The notes below the pieces were generated by a model. It was given only the letters and a program-made list of their open reading frames with translations. It was not told the DNA's origin and ran no database searches. A program made the position numbers and the translations under genes. DNA of 64,000 nucleotides from contig NZ_FOXA01000001.1 of the NCBI RefSeq assembly GCF_900115595.1, positions 638,643 through 702,642 of the forward strand, written 5' to 3'. Source of the DNA: Tranquillimonas alkanivorans (GTDB taxonomy: Bacteria > Pseudomonadota > Alphaproteobacteria > Rhodobacterales > Rhodobacteraceae). Positions 26,216-34,625 of this stretch are shown piece after piece (position 1 is the first letter of the stretch; the number at the start of each line of letters is the position of its first letter).

Positions 26216-26478
26216 CCGCGCGATTTCAGCGCCTCGAAGAGTCGTTCGGCGATATCGACGTCCCCGCTCGCGACGAGTGCCCGCGCATGCTCGGTTCTGA
26301 GAAGGCCGGCGAATGCATCCTCGCCGGGGCCGCCGCCGAGCGCGTCCCGGGCTTCGCCGACACCAGCGTGCTTCAGCATCTCGCTCATGAACGAGACGGT
26401 GAGTTTTTTGGAAATCGACACATCTACGCCGGCTTTAGCGCGCTGAGTGCGGACGCTTGCAGAGCTTATAGGATCCAT
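26212..26478 (-). CDS. flgJ: Rod-binding protein (FlgJ N-terminal type)
   Basis: An 88-residue protein (DPISSASVRTQRAKAGVDVS, then KKLTVSFMSEMLKHAGVGEA) ending FAGLLRTEHARALVASGDVD IAERLF-like. It matches the short alphaproteobacterial form of FlgJ that keeps the rod-capping region, with its FMSEMLKHAG and F/Y-LL-EHARALV blocks, and lacks the muramidase domain. It caps the growing rod in the periplasm. AGGAGGA precedes ATG 26478. It overlaps flgN by 4 bases and is divergent from fliK. Confidence 0.78.
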   Translation of the reverse strand: MDPISSASVRTQRAKAGVDVSISKKLTVSFMSEMLKHAGVGEARDALGGGPGEDAFAGLLRTEHARALVASGDVDIAERLFEALKSRG

Positions 26479-26554
26479 GGCTTTCCTCCTGGTCAGCGGG
26501 ATCAAAGGCGAGATCAGTAAAAGATCGGTAACTTTCAGCCGGCAGAGTGCGGGA

Positions 26555-27877
26555 ATGATCATTGGCGGCGATTCAGTTGGAGCCGGGTTGCTCCCCCTTC
26601 CCATCGTGGAGGCGGAAAGCACTCTCGGCGCCGGGCACAGGGCGCACCCCGCTGTGATCACGGCCCGATTCGACCTACCCGGTCTGAATATCAGCGGAAT
26701 TTTAGGAGCACATGGCGAGTTGGCCCCTGACTCAGTGGAGAAAGGTGGCGCGGAGGACGAAAGCGGCTGGCATGATCTGTTTTCTGCTACCGAGACTTTG
26801 ACCCGTCCGGCAGCATCGTCCGAGGAAAGGCCTGCGCCAGTGGAAGGCGAACAGCGATCAGCGAGACCCCAGAGAGGATTGGAGGGAGGCGTCCCGGAAG
26901 ACGCATCAGGAGCCAACGTTGGCGTCGTGCCTGCTGTCACGCATGCCGTTGCAGCAGATGGGCGTGGTGAAATGGCGGATGCAGGCTGGTCGCGAAGGCC
27001 GGTAGCAAGTGCCGACGTGATATCTGCACCGTCGAGACCTTTGAACACCGATGCAGACCCGGAGCGATCGCAGCCTGATTCCGGCTCTCGTGGACGGCCG
27101 CGTACGCCTACTGGTGAAGCAGCGGAGCAGCCGGCGCTTACGAAGCAGAACTCGATGCATGCGCAGATTGCGTCGGAGCGACTGCAGATGGCGAGGCAGG
27201 TGCCGGTGGACCTTACGGCGGCAGGAGAGCGCCTCGCGGGGCCTGAGGGGCCACGGCATCCCGGTAAGGCGGTTCGACCTGACGACAGTCCTGCCGGGAG
27301 ACAAGGCCCGCTACAGGCAGCTGCCCTCGGCACGGTGTCGGGCGCTGCGTGGAAAACGATACAGCAGCGGGATTCTGTCGATGTTCTGCGACGCGCTTAT
27401 GATCGCGTCGACGGTGCCGCTGAAAACGACCTGTTAATCGTCCGTGGGCAAGAAAGCGGGCGAGCGAGCGGTGGCGTGCAGGGCGGCTCTAACCCGGTGA
27501 TCCAGATATCTGAACTGCCGAAGGTTCTGGAGCGTCAGGTAGGGACCGTCGTGCAGGCGAGGGAGGTAGAACTTGAGGTCAAGCTTCACCCCGAAGAACT
27601 CGGGCGTGTGCGCATTTCAATGTCGACGGGCGATGGCGTGCTTCAGGTCCAGGTGATGGCCGAGCGGGAGGAGACGCTGTCTCTGCTGCGAAGACACGCT
27701 GACCTGCTCGGCGACGCTCTGGCCAGTGGTGGCTTCGAGAATGTCTCGTTCACGTTCAGCGAAGGCGACCGCAATGACGAGCAGCGCGATTCGTTGTGGT
27801 TAGCGGAGCTCGAAGAAAAGACGGTAACGTCAAGCGCAACGTACTCGCGCGGCGACCGCCTCGACATCAGGCTATGA
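26555..27877 (+). CDS. fliK: Flagellar hook-length control protein FliK
   Basis: About 440 residues. The first 320 are low-complexity, rich in Ala, Gly, Pro, Glu and Arg, as expected of the FliK ruler. The conserved C-terminal domain (about residues 350-420) reads VVQAREVELEVKLHPEELGR, then VRISMSTGDGVLQVQVMAER and LLRRHADLLGDALASGGFEN. FliK is secreted and signals FlhB to switch from hook to filament substrates. The start is uncertain: the frame is open from 26447, ATG 26477 would overlap the divergent flgJ start, and ATG 26555 leaves room for a promoter. It is 10 bases upstream of flgD. Confidence 0.85.
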   Translation: MIIGGDSVGAGLLPLPIVEAESTLGAGHRAHPAVITARFDLPGLNISGILGAHGELAPDSVEKGGAEDESGWHDLFSATETLTRPAASSEERPAPVEGEQRSARPQRGLEGGVPEDASGANVGVVPAVTHAVAADGRGEMADAGWSRRPVASADVISAPSRPLNTDADPERSQPDSGSRGRPRTPTGEAAEQPALTKQNSMHAQIASERLQMARQVPVDLTAAGERLAGPEGPRHPGKAVRPDDSPAGRQGPLQAAALGTVSGAAWKTIQQRDSVDVLRRAYDRVDGAAENDLLIVRGQESGRASGGVQGGSNPVIQISELPKVLERQVGTVVQAREVELEVKLHPEELGRVRISMSTGDGVLQVQVMAEREETLSLLRRHADLLGDALASGGFENVSFTFSEGDRNDEQRDSLWLAELEEKTVTSSATYSRGDRLDIRL

Positions 27878-27887
27878 CGGAGGAGCC

Positions 27888-28547
27888 ATGGAAATCGGGC
27901 CTGTGACACGGAGCACGACAGACGCAGTTCAAGGCACGCAGGTGAGTGGCGACTTCGAAGCGTTCCTGCGCATGCTGACGGTCCAAATGACGAACCAGGA
28001 TCCGCTCGACCCGATCAAGTCGGAGGACTACGCCGTTCAACTCGCCACCTTCGCAGGCGTCGAGCAGCAGGTTCAGACAAACAATCTGCTGCGGGATCTC
28101 GTGTCTGGCATCGGCTCCGACCAGCTGTCGCGCATGGGGAACTGGATCGGGATGGAGGGGCGGGCGCCCGTGGCCGGCGCCTTCGACGGAAGCTCGGAGG
28201 TTGCTCTCGTGCTGCCCGCCGCGTCCGGAGGAAATCGGCATGAACTCGTTGTAACCGATACGTCGGGCGCCGTCGTGGACCGGCGCCCGGTGAACGGGGC
28301 AGGCGGACATTACCTCTGGGACGGCATTCCGCCCGAAACGTCGGCGGCACTGCCCGCCGGGCGGTACAGCTTCACCGTGTCGACCTTCGAGGGCGAGCAC
28401 CAGATTGGGTCGGCTCCCGTCGATGTCTACGGAGAAATCGTCGAGGTCTCGATTGGCGAAAGCGGCCCGGAGATGGTGCTAGAAGGAGGTGTTCGGGTGG
28501 GCGTGGATGAGCTGAGTGGGTTGCGCAGGCCCGAGGCGGTTGAATAA
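27888..28547 (+). CDS. flgD: Flagellar hook-capping protein FlgD
   Basis: A 219-residue protein that caps the growing hook and is needed for FlgE polymerisation. The N-terminal export and cap region has GDFEAFLRMLTVQMTNQDPL and SEDYAVQLATFAGVEQQVQT, the hallmark of the family. The FlgD Ig-like and tudor domains follow (VVDRRPVNGAGGHYLWDG, PAGRYSFTVSTFEGEHQIG). It is complete, with AGGAG before ATG 27888, and translated directly after fliK. It marks the right edge of the flagellar remnant. Confidence 0.94.
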   Translation: MEIGPVTRSTTDAVQGTQVSGDFEAFLRMLTVQMTNQDPLDPIKSEDYAVQLATFAGVEQQVQTNNLLRDLVSGIGSDQLSRMGNWIGMEGRAPVAGAFDGSSEVALVLPAASGGNRHELVVTDTSGAVVDRRPVNGAGGHYLWDGIPPETSAALPAGRYSFTVSTFEGEHQIGSAPVDVYGEIVEVSIGESGPEMVLEGGVRVGVDELSGLRRPEAVE

Positions 28548-28619
28548 GCGTCGGGTGCGGCTTCGTCTTGCAGCGGCACGTAAGGGAGCCTAGCGTCCGG
28601 CGTCATGCACGTGGAGCGA

Positions 28620-29522
28620 ATGGTTGGCGCCGATGCGCCCCCTCGGGATATGCGCTTGGCATTGGAAGAGTCGGGGCTCGTCGATGCAGGGGCGGTGTGG
28701 CGGCGGCTCGGTGGGGGCAGGACCAATAAGTGCTGGGCGGCTCTCCGTGGTGACGACGTCCGGGTGTGCAAGCTGTCACTGAGCGCGGCACAAACCCCCT
28801 TGTTTCCCAACGATGCGCAGGTCGAGGCAACGGTCTTGCGTCATCTCACTAACACCGAGCTCGCGCCAACATTCCTCGGGTATCTCGAAACGTGCGATGG
28901 CGACTGCATCGTGTATCGCTATGTCTTCGGGTCGGAGGCTGCCTTGAAGGCTGCTGCCGCGATGCGCGCCCTGCGTAGGCTCCATCGATTGGCACCGCCG
29001 ACGAACCTAAGGCGCGTCGCAGGGTCTTCCCGGGAGTTGCTGGCAGAGGCCGACGCGATGCTGACTTTCGCCGATGAAGATGGGTCGGAGCGTCTTCGGC
29101 TCCTGCGGCCGGAGGATCCCGGGATGCGACTGGGCGGGATGGCGTTCCTGCACGGTGACCCGGTTCCGGGGAACGTCATCCGAACTCCGGCCGGCCCGGT
29201 GCTCATCGATTGGCAGTGCCCGGCCGTCGGCAGCCCGATCCACGACATCGGCATGCTGTTGTCCCCGGCGATGCATGTCGTCAACGGGGCGCGCCCGCCC
29301 GGTCCCGCCGAAGAGACGCAAGCGCTTGCGGCATACGGTGATGCGGAGGTGGCGGCCACCTACCGGACGCTGGCCCCGATCCTGGCGTGGCGGATGGCAG
29401 CCTATTGCACGTGGAAGGCTGCGCGCGGGGATCGAAGCTATGAAGCCGGGCTCGAGGCCGAGCTGCGTCGCCTAAAACGCCTGCGCGATCAGGATCAGGC
29501 CACCCATTCCGGCCGCACCTAG
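28620..29522 (+). CDS. Choline/aminoglycoside kinase-like phosphotransferase
   Basis: A 300-residue protein-kinase-fold enzyme. The N-lobe has RRLGGGRTNKCWAALRGDDV and VCKLSLS, including the probable ATP-binding Lys. The catalytic loop is MAFLHGDPVPGNVIRTPAGP with Asp in HGD, and the metal-binding DFG-equivalent is VLIDWQCPAVGSPIHDIGML. The fold is shared by choline, ethanolamine and thiamine kinases and aminoglycoside phosphotransferases; the substrate is not determinable here. ATG 28620 is preferred over 28605 because GGAG precedes it at the correct distance. The last 51 bases overlap the convergent ubiB 3' end. Confidence 0.82.
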   Translation: MVGADAPPRDMRLALEESGLVDAGAVWRRLGGGRTNKCWAALRGDDVRVCKLSLSAAQTPLFPNDAQVEATVLRHLTNTELAPTFLGYLETCDGDCIVYRYVFGSEAALKAAAAMRALRRLHRLAPPTNLRRVAGSSRELLAEADAMLTFADEDGSERLRLLRPEDPGMRLGGMAFLHGDPVPGNVIRTPAGPVLIDWQCPAVGSPIHDIGMLLSPAMHVVNGARPPGPAEETQALAAYGDAEVAATYRTLAPILAWRMAAYCTWKAARGDRSYEAGLEAELRRLKRLRDQDQATHSGRT

Positions 29523-31001
29523 GCCCACATACATTGCCACCTGCCTCGGATCCGGGCGCTGCTGCGCGGGGATCCCCTCCTGTTGGCGCAGAAGGGCGGC
29601 TTCGGCCAGTTGCGGAAGGCGGGGGCCGAAGCGGCCGAGCACCTGAACCGTTCGCGTCAGGTCCCTGAGCAATGCCTTCGGGCCGATATTGTCCTTGATG
29701 TAGTCCTCGACGACCGGCTGCGCGACGTTCCAGATGTTGATCTGGGGATAGAGAGACCGTGCCACTCCCTCGACCACGACCATCGTGCGCTGGAGCAGGA
29801 TGAGTTCCGTCCGGGTCTCCATGCCGAAGCGCTCGGTCACTTCGAACAGGAAGTTGAGAAGGCGGCCCATCGAGATGTGCGAGGCGTCCATGCCGAAGAT
29901 CGGCTCGCCGACCGAACGAAGCGCCCGTGCGAACTCGTCCACGTCGCGGTCGGCCGGAACATATCCCGCCTCGAAGTGAACTTCGGCGACGCGGCGGTAA
30001 TCCTTGCGGATGAAACCATACAGGATCTCGGCGTAGACGCGGCGCGTGTATTCGTCCAGCCGGCCCATGATGCCGAAGTCCATGGCGACGATGTCACCGT
30101 TGGGCGCGATCTTCAGGTTGCCGTGGTGCATGTCGGCGTGGAAGAAGCCGTCTCGGAGCGCGTGCTGAAGAAACAGCCGCAGGACCCGCTCGCCAAGCGC
30201 CTTGCGGTCGTGTCCGGCGGCTTCGATCGCGGCGATGTCGTGGGCAGGGATGCCGGTGGCCCAGCCAAGCGTCATCACGCGCTTGGACGACAGGAACCAG
30301 TGCACCTGCGGGACCCGGAAGCCTTCGTCCTTGGCTGTGTTCGCCGCGAATTCGGCGGCCGACGAGCTTTCGAGCCGCAGGTCGAGTTCTGCCAGCACGA
30401 CGCCTTCGAAGTGCCGGATCACCTCCATCGGGCGCAGGCGGCGTGCCGAGGGGGCTAGGATCTCGACCATGCGGGCGGCGAGGTAGAAGGCGTCGACGTC
30501 CTTGCGGAACGCCTGCTCGATACGGGGGCGCAGCACCTTGACGGCCACCTGTTCGCCGGTGTCGGCCAGACGCGCGCGGTGGACCTGCGCGATGGAGGCG
30601 GCGGCGATGGGCTCGCTAAATTCCGAGAAGATGCGGTCGACCGGCATCTCGAGTTCACGCTCGACCATGCGCCGGGCCTCGGCCACCGGGAAGGGCGGCA
30701 GCTTGTCTTGCAAGACTCGCAATTGCGCCGCCAGTTCTTCACCCACCACGTCGGGGCGGGTCGACATGATCTGCCCGAACTTGATGTAGGCGGGGCCGAG
30801 CGCCTGGAGCGCTCGAGTGGCCGGCGGAAGGCCCGGGTCGCCGCGATACCCCAACCAGGCGAACGGCCAGCCAAGGACACGGGCGACGAGCCGCAGGTGC
30901 GGCGGCGCGCGGAACGCGTCGAGCACCACGCCCATCGCACCGGTGCGTTCGAGCGTGGCGCCGGTGCGGACCAAGCGCCAGATGTTGTGAGGGCCCCTCA
31001 C
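29472..31001 (-). CDS. ubiB: Ubiquinone biosynthesis kinase-like protein UbiB
   Basis: A 509-residue member of the ABC1/ADCK/UbiB atypical kinase family, needed for ubiquinone accumulation. The KxGQ signature appears as LGPAYIKFGQIMSTRPDVVG, the Ala-rich loop as FSEPIAAASIAQVHRARLAD, the ATP Lys in EQVAVKVLRP, and the catalytic part as FFHADMHHGNLKIAPNGDIV and MDFGIMGRLDEYTRRVYAEI. The C-terminus carries a hydrophobic anchor (VGLGAAGMGGLILIAQAF). It starts 1 base after ubiE on the same strand, giving a ubiE-ubiB operon as in many proteobacteria. A 51-base 3' overlap exists with the preceding kinase gene. Confidence 0.96.
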   Translation of the reverse strand: MRGPHNIWRLVRTGATLERTGAMGVVLDAFRAPPHLRLVARVLGWPFAWLGYRGDPGLPPATRALQALGPAYIKFGQIMSTRPDVVGEELAAQLRVLQDKLPPFPVAEARRMVERELEMPVDRIFSEFSEPIAAASIAQVHRARLADTGEQVAVKVLRPRIEQAFRKDVDAFYLAARMVEILAPSARRLRPMEVIRHFEGVVLAELDLRLESSSAAEFAANTAKDEGFRVPQVHWFLSSKRVMTLGWATGIPAHDIAAIEAAGHDRKALGERVLRLFLQHALRDGFFHADMHHGNLKIAPNGDIVAMDFGIMGRLDEYTRRVYAEILYGFIRKDYRRVAEVHFEAGYVPADRDVDEFARALRSVGEPIFGMDASHISMGRLLNFLFEVTERFGMETRTELILLQRTMVVVEGVARSLYPQINIWNVAQPVVEDYIKDNIGPKALLRDLTRTVQVLGRFGPRLPQLAEAALLRQQEGIPAQQRPDPRQVAMYVGLGAAGMGGLILIAQAF

Positions 31002-31002
31002 G

Positions 31003-31767
31003 TCAGAGCTTCCAGCCGGAATGCAGAGCGGCCACGCCCATCGTGAGGTTGCGATATTTCACCTCCTCGAACCCGGCGCCGCGGATCATGCCGGCGAAGG
31101 TCTCCTGGTCTGGAAACTTCCGAATCGATTCGACGAGGTACTGATAGCTGTTGCGATCCCGCGCCACGACCTGACCCATCGCCGGGATAACGTTGAACGA
31201 GTAACGGTCATAGGCCCATTGCATCGCCGGGTTCGGCAGCTGCGAAAACTCGAGCACCATGAGTCGCCCGCCGGACCTCAGCACGCGGAACGCCTCATCC
31301 AGCGCCTTCTCGGGGCGAGTGACGTTCCGGATCCCGAAGCTGATCGTGTAGACGTCGAAGCTGTTGTCTTCGAACGGCAGGGCCATCGCATCGCCTACCA
31401 CCCAGTCGAGCCGGTCGGCCATGTGTTCTGCCTCGGCCCTCTGGCGGCCCGCGACCAGCATCGGCTCGGTCAGGTCGCACACCACGGCGGTGGCGGCCGG
31501 CGCGCGGCGCAGAAAGCGGAAGGCGATGTCGCCGGTGCCGCCCGCCACGTCGAGAAGGCGCTGGCCCCGCCGCGGGGCGAGCCAGTCCATCATCGCGTCC
31601 TTCCACAGCCGGTGGACGCCGCCCGACATCAGGTCGTTCATCACGTCGTAGCGCGACGCGACGCTGGAGAAGACGCCGTGAACGCGCCCCGCTTTTTCTT
31701 CTTCCGGCACTTCCTGAAAGCCGAAATGGGTCGTGCGGGGGCCGTCTGGCGTCGGATCGTCGGGCAT
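31003..31767 (-). CDS. ubiE: Ubiquinone/menaquinone biosynthesis C-methyltransferase
   Basis: A 254-residue SAM-dependent methyltransferase that methylates the benzoquinol ring. Motifs include [40 protein letters not shown] and the SAM-binding [37 protein letters not shown] and [20 protein letters not shown] are the second family signature, and [15 protein letters not shown] ends the protein. ATG 31767 gives the normal length; the longer frame upstream overlaps the divergent mutM promoter and is rejected. It is followed by ubiB after a 1-base gap. Confidence 0.97.
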   Translation of the reverse strand: MPDDPTPDGPRTTHFGFQEVPEEEKAGRVHGVFSSVASRYDVMNDLMSGGVHRLWKDAMMDWLAPRRGQRLLDVAGGTGDIAFRFLRRAPAATAVVCDLTEPMLVAGRQRAEAEHMADRLDWVVGDAMALPFEDNSFDVYTISFGIRNVTRPEKALDEAFRVLRSGGRLMVLEFSQLPNPAMQWAYDRYSFNVIPAMGQVVARDRNSYQYLVESIRKFPDQETFAGMIRGAGFEEVKYRNLTMGVAALHSGWKL

Positions 31768-31854
31768 GGGGGCTTGTAGTCCTTTGATGCTGGCCCTTCT
31801 TATAGGGCGCTCAAGTGGCGTTACAATCCGCAGCAGTCGCAGGTTCCCCAGCAC

Positions 31855-32706
31855 ATGCCCGAATTGCCCGAAGTCGAGACGGTCCGCCGCGGCCTCGCCC
31901 CCGTGGCCGAGGGCGAGGTGATCGCGCAGGCGCGCGTCAACCGCCCGGATCTGCGCTGGCCGTTTCCAGATCGGATGGCCGAACGGCTGACGGGGCAGCG
32001 GGTGGAGCGGCTGCGGCGGCGGTCAAAGTACATCCTCGCCGACCTCTCGGGCGGCGAGACGCTGATCGTGCATCTGGGGATGACCGGCCGCATGCTGATC
32101 TCGGGCGCTCCGGTAGGCGTGTTCCACCATGAACACCCGGCGCCGGAGAAGCACGATCACGTGGTACTCGACCTCGATTCCGGGGCGCGGGTGACCTTCA
32201 ACGACCCGCGTCGTTTCGGCGCGATGGACCTGATCGAAACCCTTCGGGCGGACGAGCACTGGCTGCTGTCGGAACTGGGCCCCGAGCCCTTGGGCAACGC
32301 GTTCAACGAGGACTACCTTGTGGCGCGGCTGAAAGGCCGGATGACGCCGATCAAGTCGGCGCTCCTGGATCAGCGCGTGGTGGCGGGGTTGGGCAACATT
32401 TACGTGTGCGAGGCACTGTTTCGCACCGGCATCTCGCCCCTGCGCAAGGCCGGTCGGATCTCCGAGACGCGGCTGCGCACGCTCGTTCCCGTCATCCGTG
32501 ACGTGCTGGCCGAGGCGATCGAGGCGGGAGGTTCGTCGCTGCGCGATTACCGGCAGGCAGACGGAGAACTGGGCTACTTTCAACACACCTTCCGCGTCTA
32601 CGGCCGCGAGGGCGAGCCCTGTGTCGCGCCCGGCTGTGACACCGCCGTCGCCCGCGTCGTGCAGTCCGGACGCTCAAGCTTCTACTGTCGGTCGTGCCAA
32701 AGATAG
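31855..32706 (+). CDS. mutM: Formamidopyrimidine-DNA glycosylase
   Basis: A 283-residue bifunctional DNA glycosylase/AP lyase removing 8-oxoguanine and formamidopyrimidines. The start is [13 protein letters not shown] with catalytic Pro2 and Glu3 after Met removal; the conserved Lys lies in [20 protein letters not shown]. Further motifs are [40 protein letters not shown] and the Asp/Tyr region [20 protein letters not shown]. The zinc finger has Cys pairs in GEPCVAPGC and FYCRSCQR. It is divergent from ubiE; no strong Shine-Dalgarno is evident. Confidence 0.97.
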   Translation: MPELPEVETVRRGLAPVAEGEVIAQARVNRPDLRWPFPDRMAERLTGQRVERLRRRSKYILADLSGGETLIVHLGMTGRMLISGAPVGVFHHEHPAPEKHDHVVLDLDSGARVTFNDPRRFGAMDLIETLRADEHWLLSELGPEPLGNAFNEDYLVARLKGRMTPIKSALLDQRVVAGLGNIYVCEALFRTGISPLRKAGRISETRLRTLVPVIRDVLAEAIEAGGSSLRDYRQADGELGYFQHTFRVYGREGEPCVAPGCDTAVARVVQSGRSSFYCRSCQR

Positions 32707-32769
32707 CTTGATCCGGGGGGACAGACTGGTAAGGCTTCGCACCTGACGCTCACGACGGAAGCCGGAGAC

Positions 32770-33546
32770 ATGGCCTATAAGACGATCATCGTCGAAGTTG
32801 ATGACCACGTCGCACTCATCAAGCTCAACCGCCCCGACGCGCTGAATGCGCTGAACAGCCAGCTTCTTGAGGAGCTGGGCCGCGCCCTGCGCGACGCCGA
32901 GGCGAACGAGAAGGTGCGCTGCATCGTCATCACCGGCTCGGAAAAGGCGTTTGCCGCCGGAGCGGACATCAAAGAGATGTCCGAGAAGAGCTTCGTCGAC
33001 GCCTTCACGTCCGACCTCTTCGGACCCGAAAGCAACGCCATCGAACGGATCCGCAAGCCCATCATTGCGGCCGTGTCCGGCTATGCGCTGGGCGGCGGGT
33101 GCGAACTGGCGATGATGTGCGACTTCATCATCGCGTCGGACACCGCGAAATTCGGCCAGCCCGAGGTGAACCTCGGCGTGCTGGCGGGCCTTGGCGGGAC
33201 GCAGCGACTCACCCGTTTCGTCGGCAAGTCGAAGTCCATGGAAATGCACCTGACCGGTCGCTTCATGGATGCCGAGGAAGCCGAGCGTTCAGGCCTTGTC
33301 TCCCGCGTGGTTCCGGCCAAGAAGCTGATGGAAGAGGCGATGAGTGCCGCACAGAAGATCACCGAGAAGTCGCTGCTCAGCACGATGGCGGTGAAGGAAG
33401 CGGTGAACCGGTCGTACGAGACGACTCTGCGTGAGGGCACGCTTCACGAGCGTCGGCTCTTCCATGCGCTGTTCGCCAGCGAGGACAAGGCAGAAGGCAT
33501 GTCCGCCTTCCTCGACAAGCGCGAGGCGCAGTTCCGCGACAAGTAG
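32770..33546 (+). CDS. Enoyl-CoA hydratase
   Basis: A 258-residue crotonase-fold enzyme hydrating 2-enoyl-CoA in beta-oxidation. LNRPDALNALNSQLLEELGR, FAAGADIKEMSEKSF and the oxyanion-hole block AVSGYALGGGCELAMMCDFI are present. Both catalytic glutamates expected for a short-chain hydratase are visible (GGGCELAMMC and FGQPEVNLGVLAGLGGTQRL). It ends REAQFRDK. It lies 63 bases after mutM on the same strand and 159 bases before rpsT; no other fatty-acid gene is adjacent, so the pathway role is general. Confidence 0.93.
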   Translation: MAYKTIIVEVDDHVALIKLNRPDALNALNSQLLEELGRALRDAEANEKVRCIVITGSEKAFAAGADIKEMSEKSFVDAFTSDLFGPESNAIERIRKPIIAAVSGYALGGGCELAMMCDFIIASDTAKFGQPEVNLGVLAGLGGTQRLTRFVGKSKSMEMHLTGRFMDAEEAERSGLVSRVVPAKKLMEEAMSAAQKITEKSLLSTMAVKEAVNRSYETTLREGTLHERRLFHALFASEDKAEGMSAFLDKREAQFRDK

Positions 33547-33705
33547 TCAGCGGCCTCTGGCCACTTTCCTGTTTGCATTCGCCTGCGTCTGGGGTATTGA
33601 ACGCGCCGAAATGCGCGTGGAGCCCGCTCAGGCTGGATTCGTCGGACGACTTCTCCGAGTCGGCTCCATTGCGTGAATTGCATGTGAAAGACCGGAGAAA
33701 CCGAC

Positions 33706-33969
33706 ATGGCCAATACGCCCCAGTCCAAGAAGCGCGCCCGTCAGAACGAGCGGCGCTATGCTGTCAACAAGGCGCGCCGTTCCCGTATCCGCACCCACCT
33801 TCGCAAGGTCGAGGAAGCCATTGCTTCCGGCGACAAGGATGCCGCCGCAACCGCACTTCGCGCCGCCCAGCCCGAGCTGATGCGCGGCGTGACGAAGGGT
33901 GTCCTCCACAAGAACACCGCTGCCCGCAAGATGTCGCGACTTTCGTCGCGCGTGAAGGCGCTGGGCTGA
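33706..33969 (+). CDS. rpsT: 30S ribosomal protein S20
   Basis: An 87-residue basic helical protein that binds 16S rRNA early in assembly. [40 protein letters not shown] and [20 protein letters not shown] are the family pattern. GGAG precedes ATG 33706. It lies upstream of dnaA as in other Rhodobacterales and is followed by a clear rho-independent terminator, so it is transcribed alone. Confidence 0.98.
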   Translation: MANTPQSKKRARQNERRYAVNKARRSRIRTHLRKVEEAIASGDKDAAATALRAAQPELMRGVTKGVLHKNTAARKMSRLSSRVKALG

Positions 33970-34004
33970 GGGAATTCGTCAAGCTGCCGGACCAGGCTGG
34001 CAAG

Positions 34005-34028
34005 GCGCGCCTTTTGGGCGCGCTTTTT
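34005..34028 (+). terminator. Rho-independent terminator after rpsT
   Basis: GCGCGCC at 34005-34011, loop TTTTG, GGCGCGC at 34017-34023, then a run of five T at 34024-34028. It lies 36 bases after the rpsT stop codon. Confidence 0.85.
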
Positions 34029-34625
34029 CGTCGAATTGTGCGCACCACGGGCAATCAGACGGATCGGGAGTCGCAGGCGCGGATTCGCCGACACACCCGA
34101 TGAGTCAACCGCAGAGATCCGTTGCGCGGGAAGCGACGGCGTTGCTAGCTTGTCCCTGCGATTCATTTCGATCTGGGGGGACATGACGCAGCGGGTGGCC
34201 TAGCCTGACAAGATCGCCGGATCCTAACCGGCGCGTGCCTGGCGGCATCCGAGTGACGGAAGAGATCCGGGGCTCCATTGGGGGGAGCGTCGGTGAAGTG
34301 GCCGGAAAATGACCCGGCTGGACCGTCTCTGTTGCAAGTGTCCAATTTGCCGTGGCGAGCGGCTCGATGGAAACGACGATACCGGGTGCTGGCCGTGTCG
34401 TCGTGTCTGTCGAGGTCTGTGCCGTGGTGTCGTACGCCGTGATGGCGGGCACAGTGGCCGCGTGCCGCTGCGGAATGCCTGTTGCCGATCGGTGAGCGGG
34501 CCAGGTCGTAACGAGCCGCTGGTACTTGGGGATGGACCGTGGCCGCGGGGACGGTGGCGACGGTCGGCGTCGGGTGGAGTCTTCACTCGTCGTGGAACGA
34601 AAACGACAACGCGGGTCAGTGCGAC
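34029..34625 (+). promoter_or_regulatory. Long leader region of dnaA
   Basis: About 600 bases without a confident gene, between the rpsT terminator and dnaA. It holds a hairpin CGCCGG-ATCCTAA-CCGGCG at 34215-34233, G-rich runs at 34176 and 34278, and a weak 106-codon frame (34309-34629, Cys- and Arg-rich) whose stop overlaps the dnaA ATG as ATGA. No match to the DnaA box TTATCCACA or close variants was seen on either strand, so there is no support for oriC here. The dnaA promoter must lie in it, but no -35/-10 pair was convincing. Confidence 0.5.

Noticed and set aside
34176..34202. Very short frame MTQRVA with a strong GGGGGG site in the dnaA leader
   Set aside because: Six codons with no attenuator-like structure that would use it; likely chance.
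34105..34452. Minus-strand 115-codon frame in the dnaA leader
   Set aside because: Thr/Pro-rich composition without domain features, and no good ribosome binding site.
33970..34625. oriC upstream of dnaA
   Set aside because: No DnaA boxes (TTATCCACA or single-mismatch clusters) and no A/T-rich unwinding region were seen on either strand.
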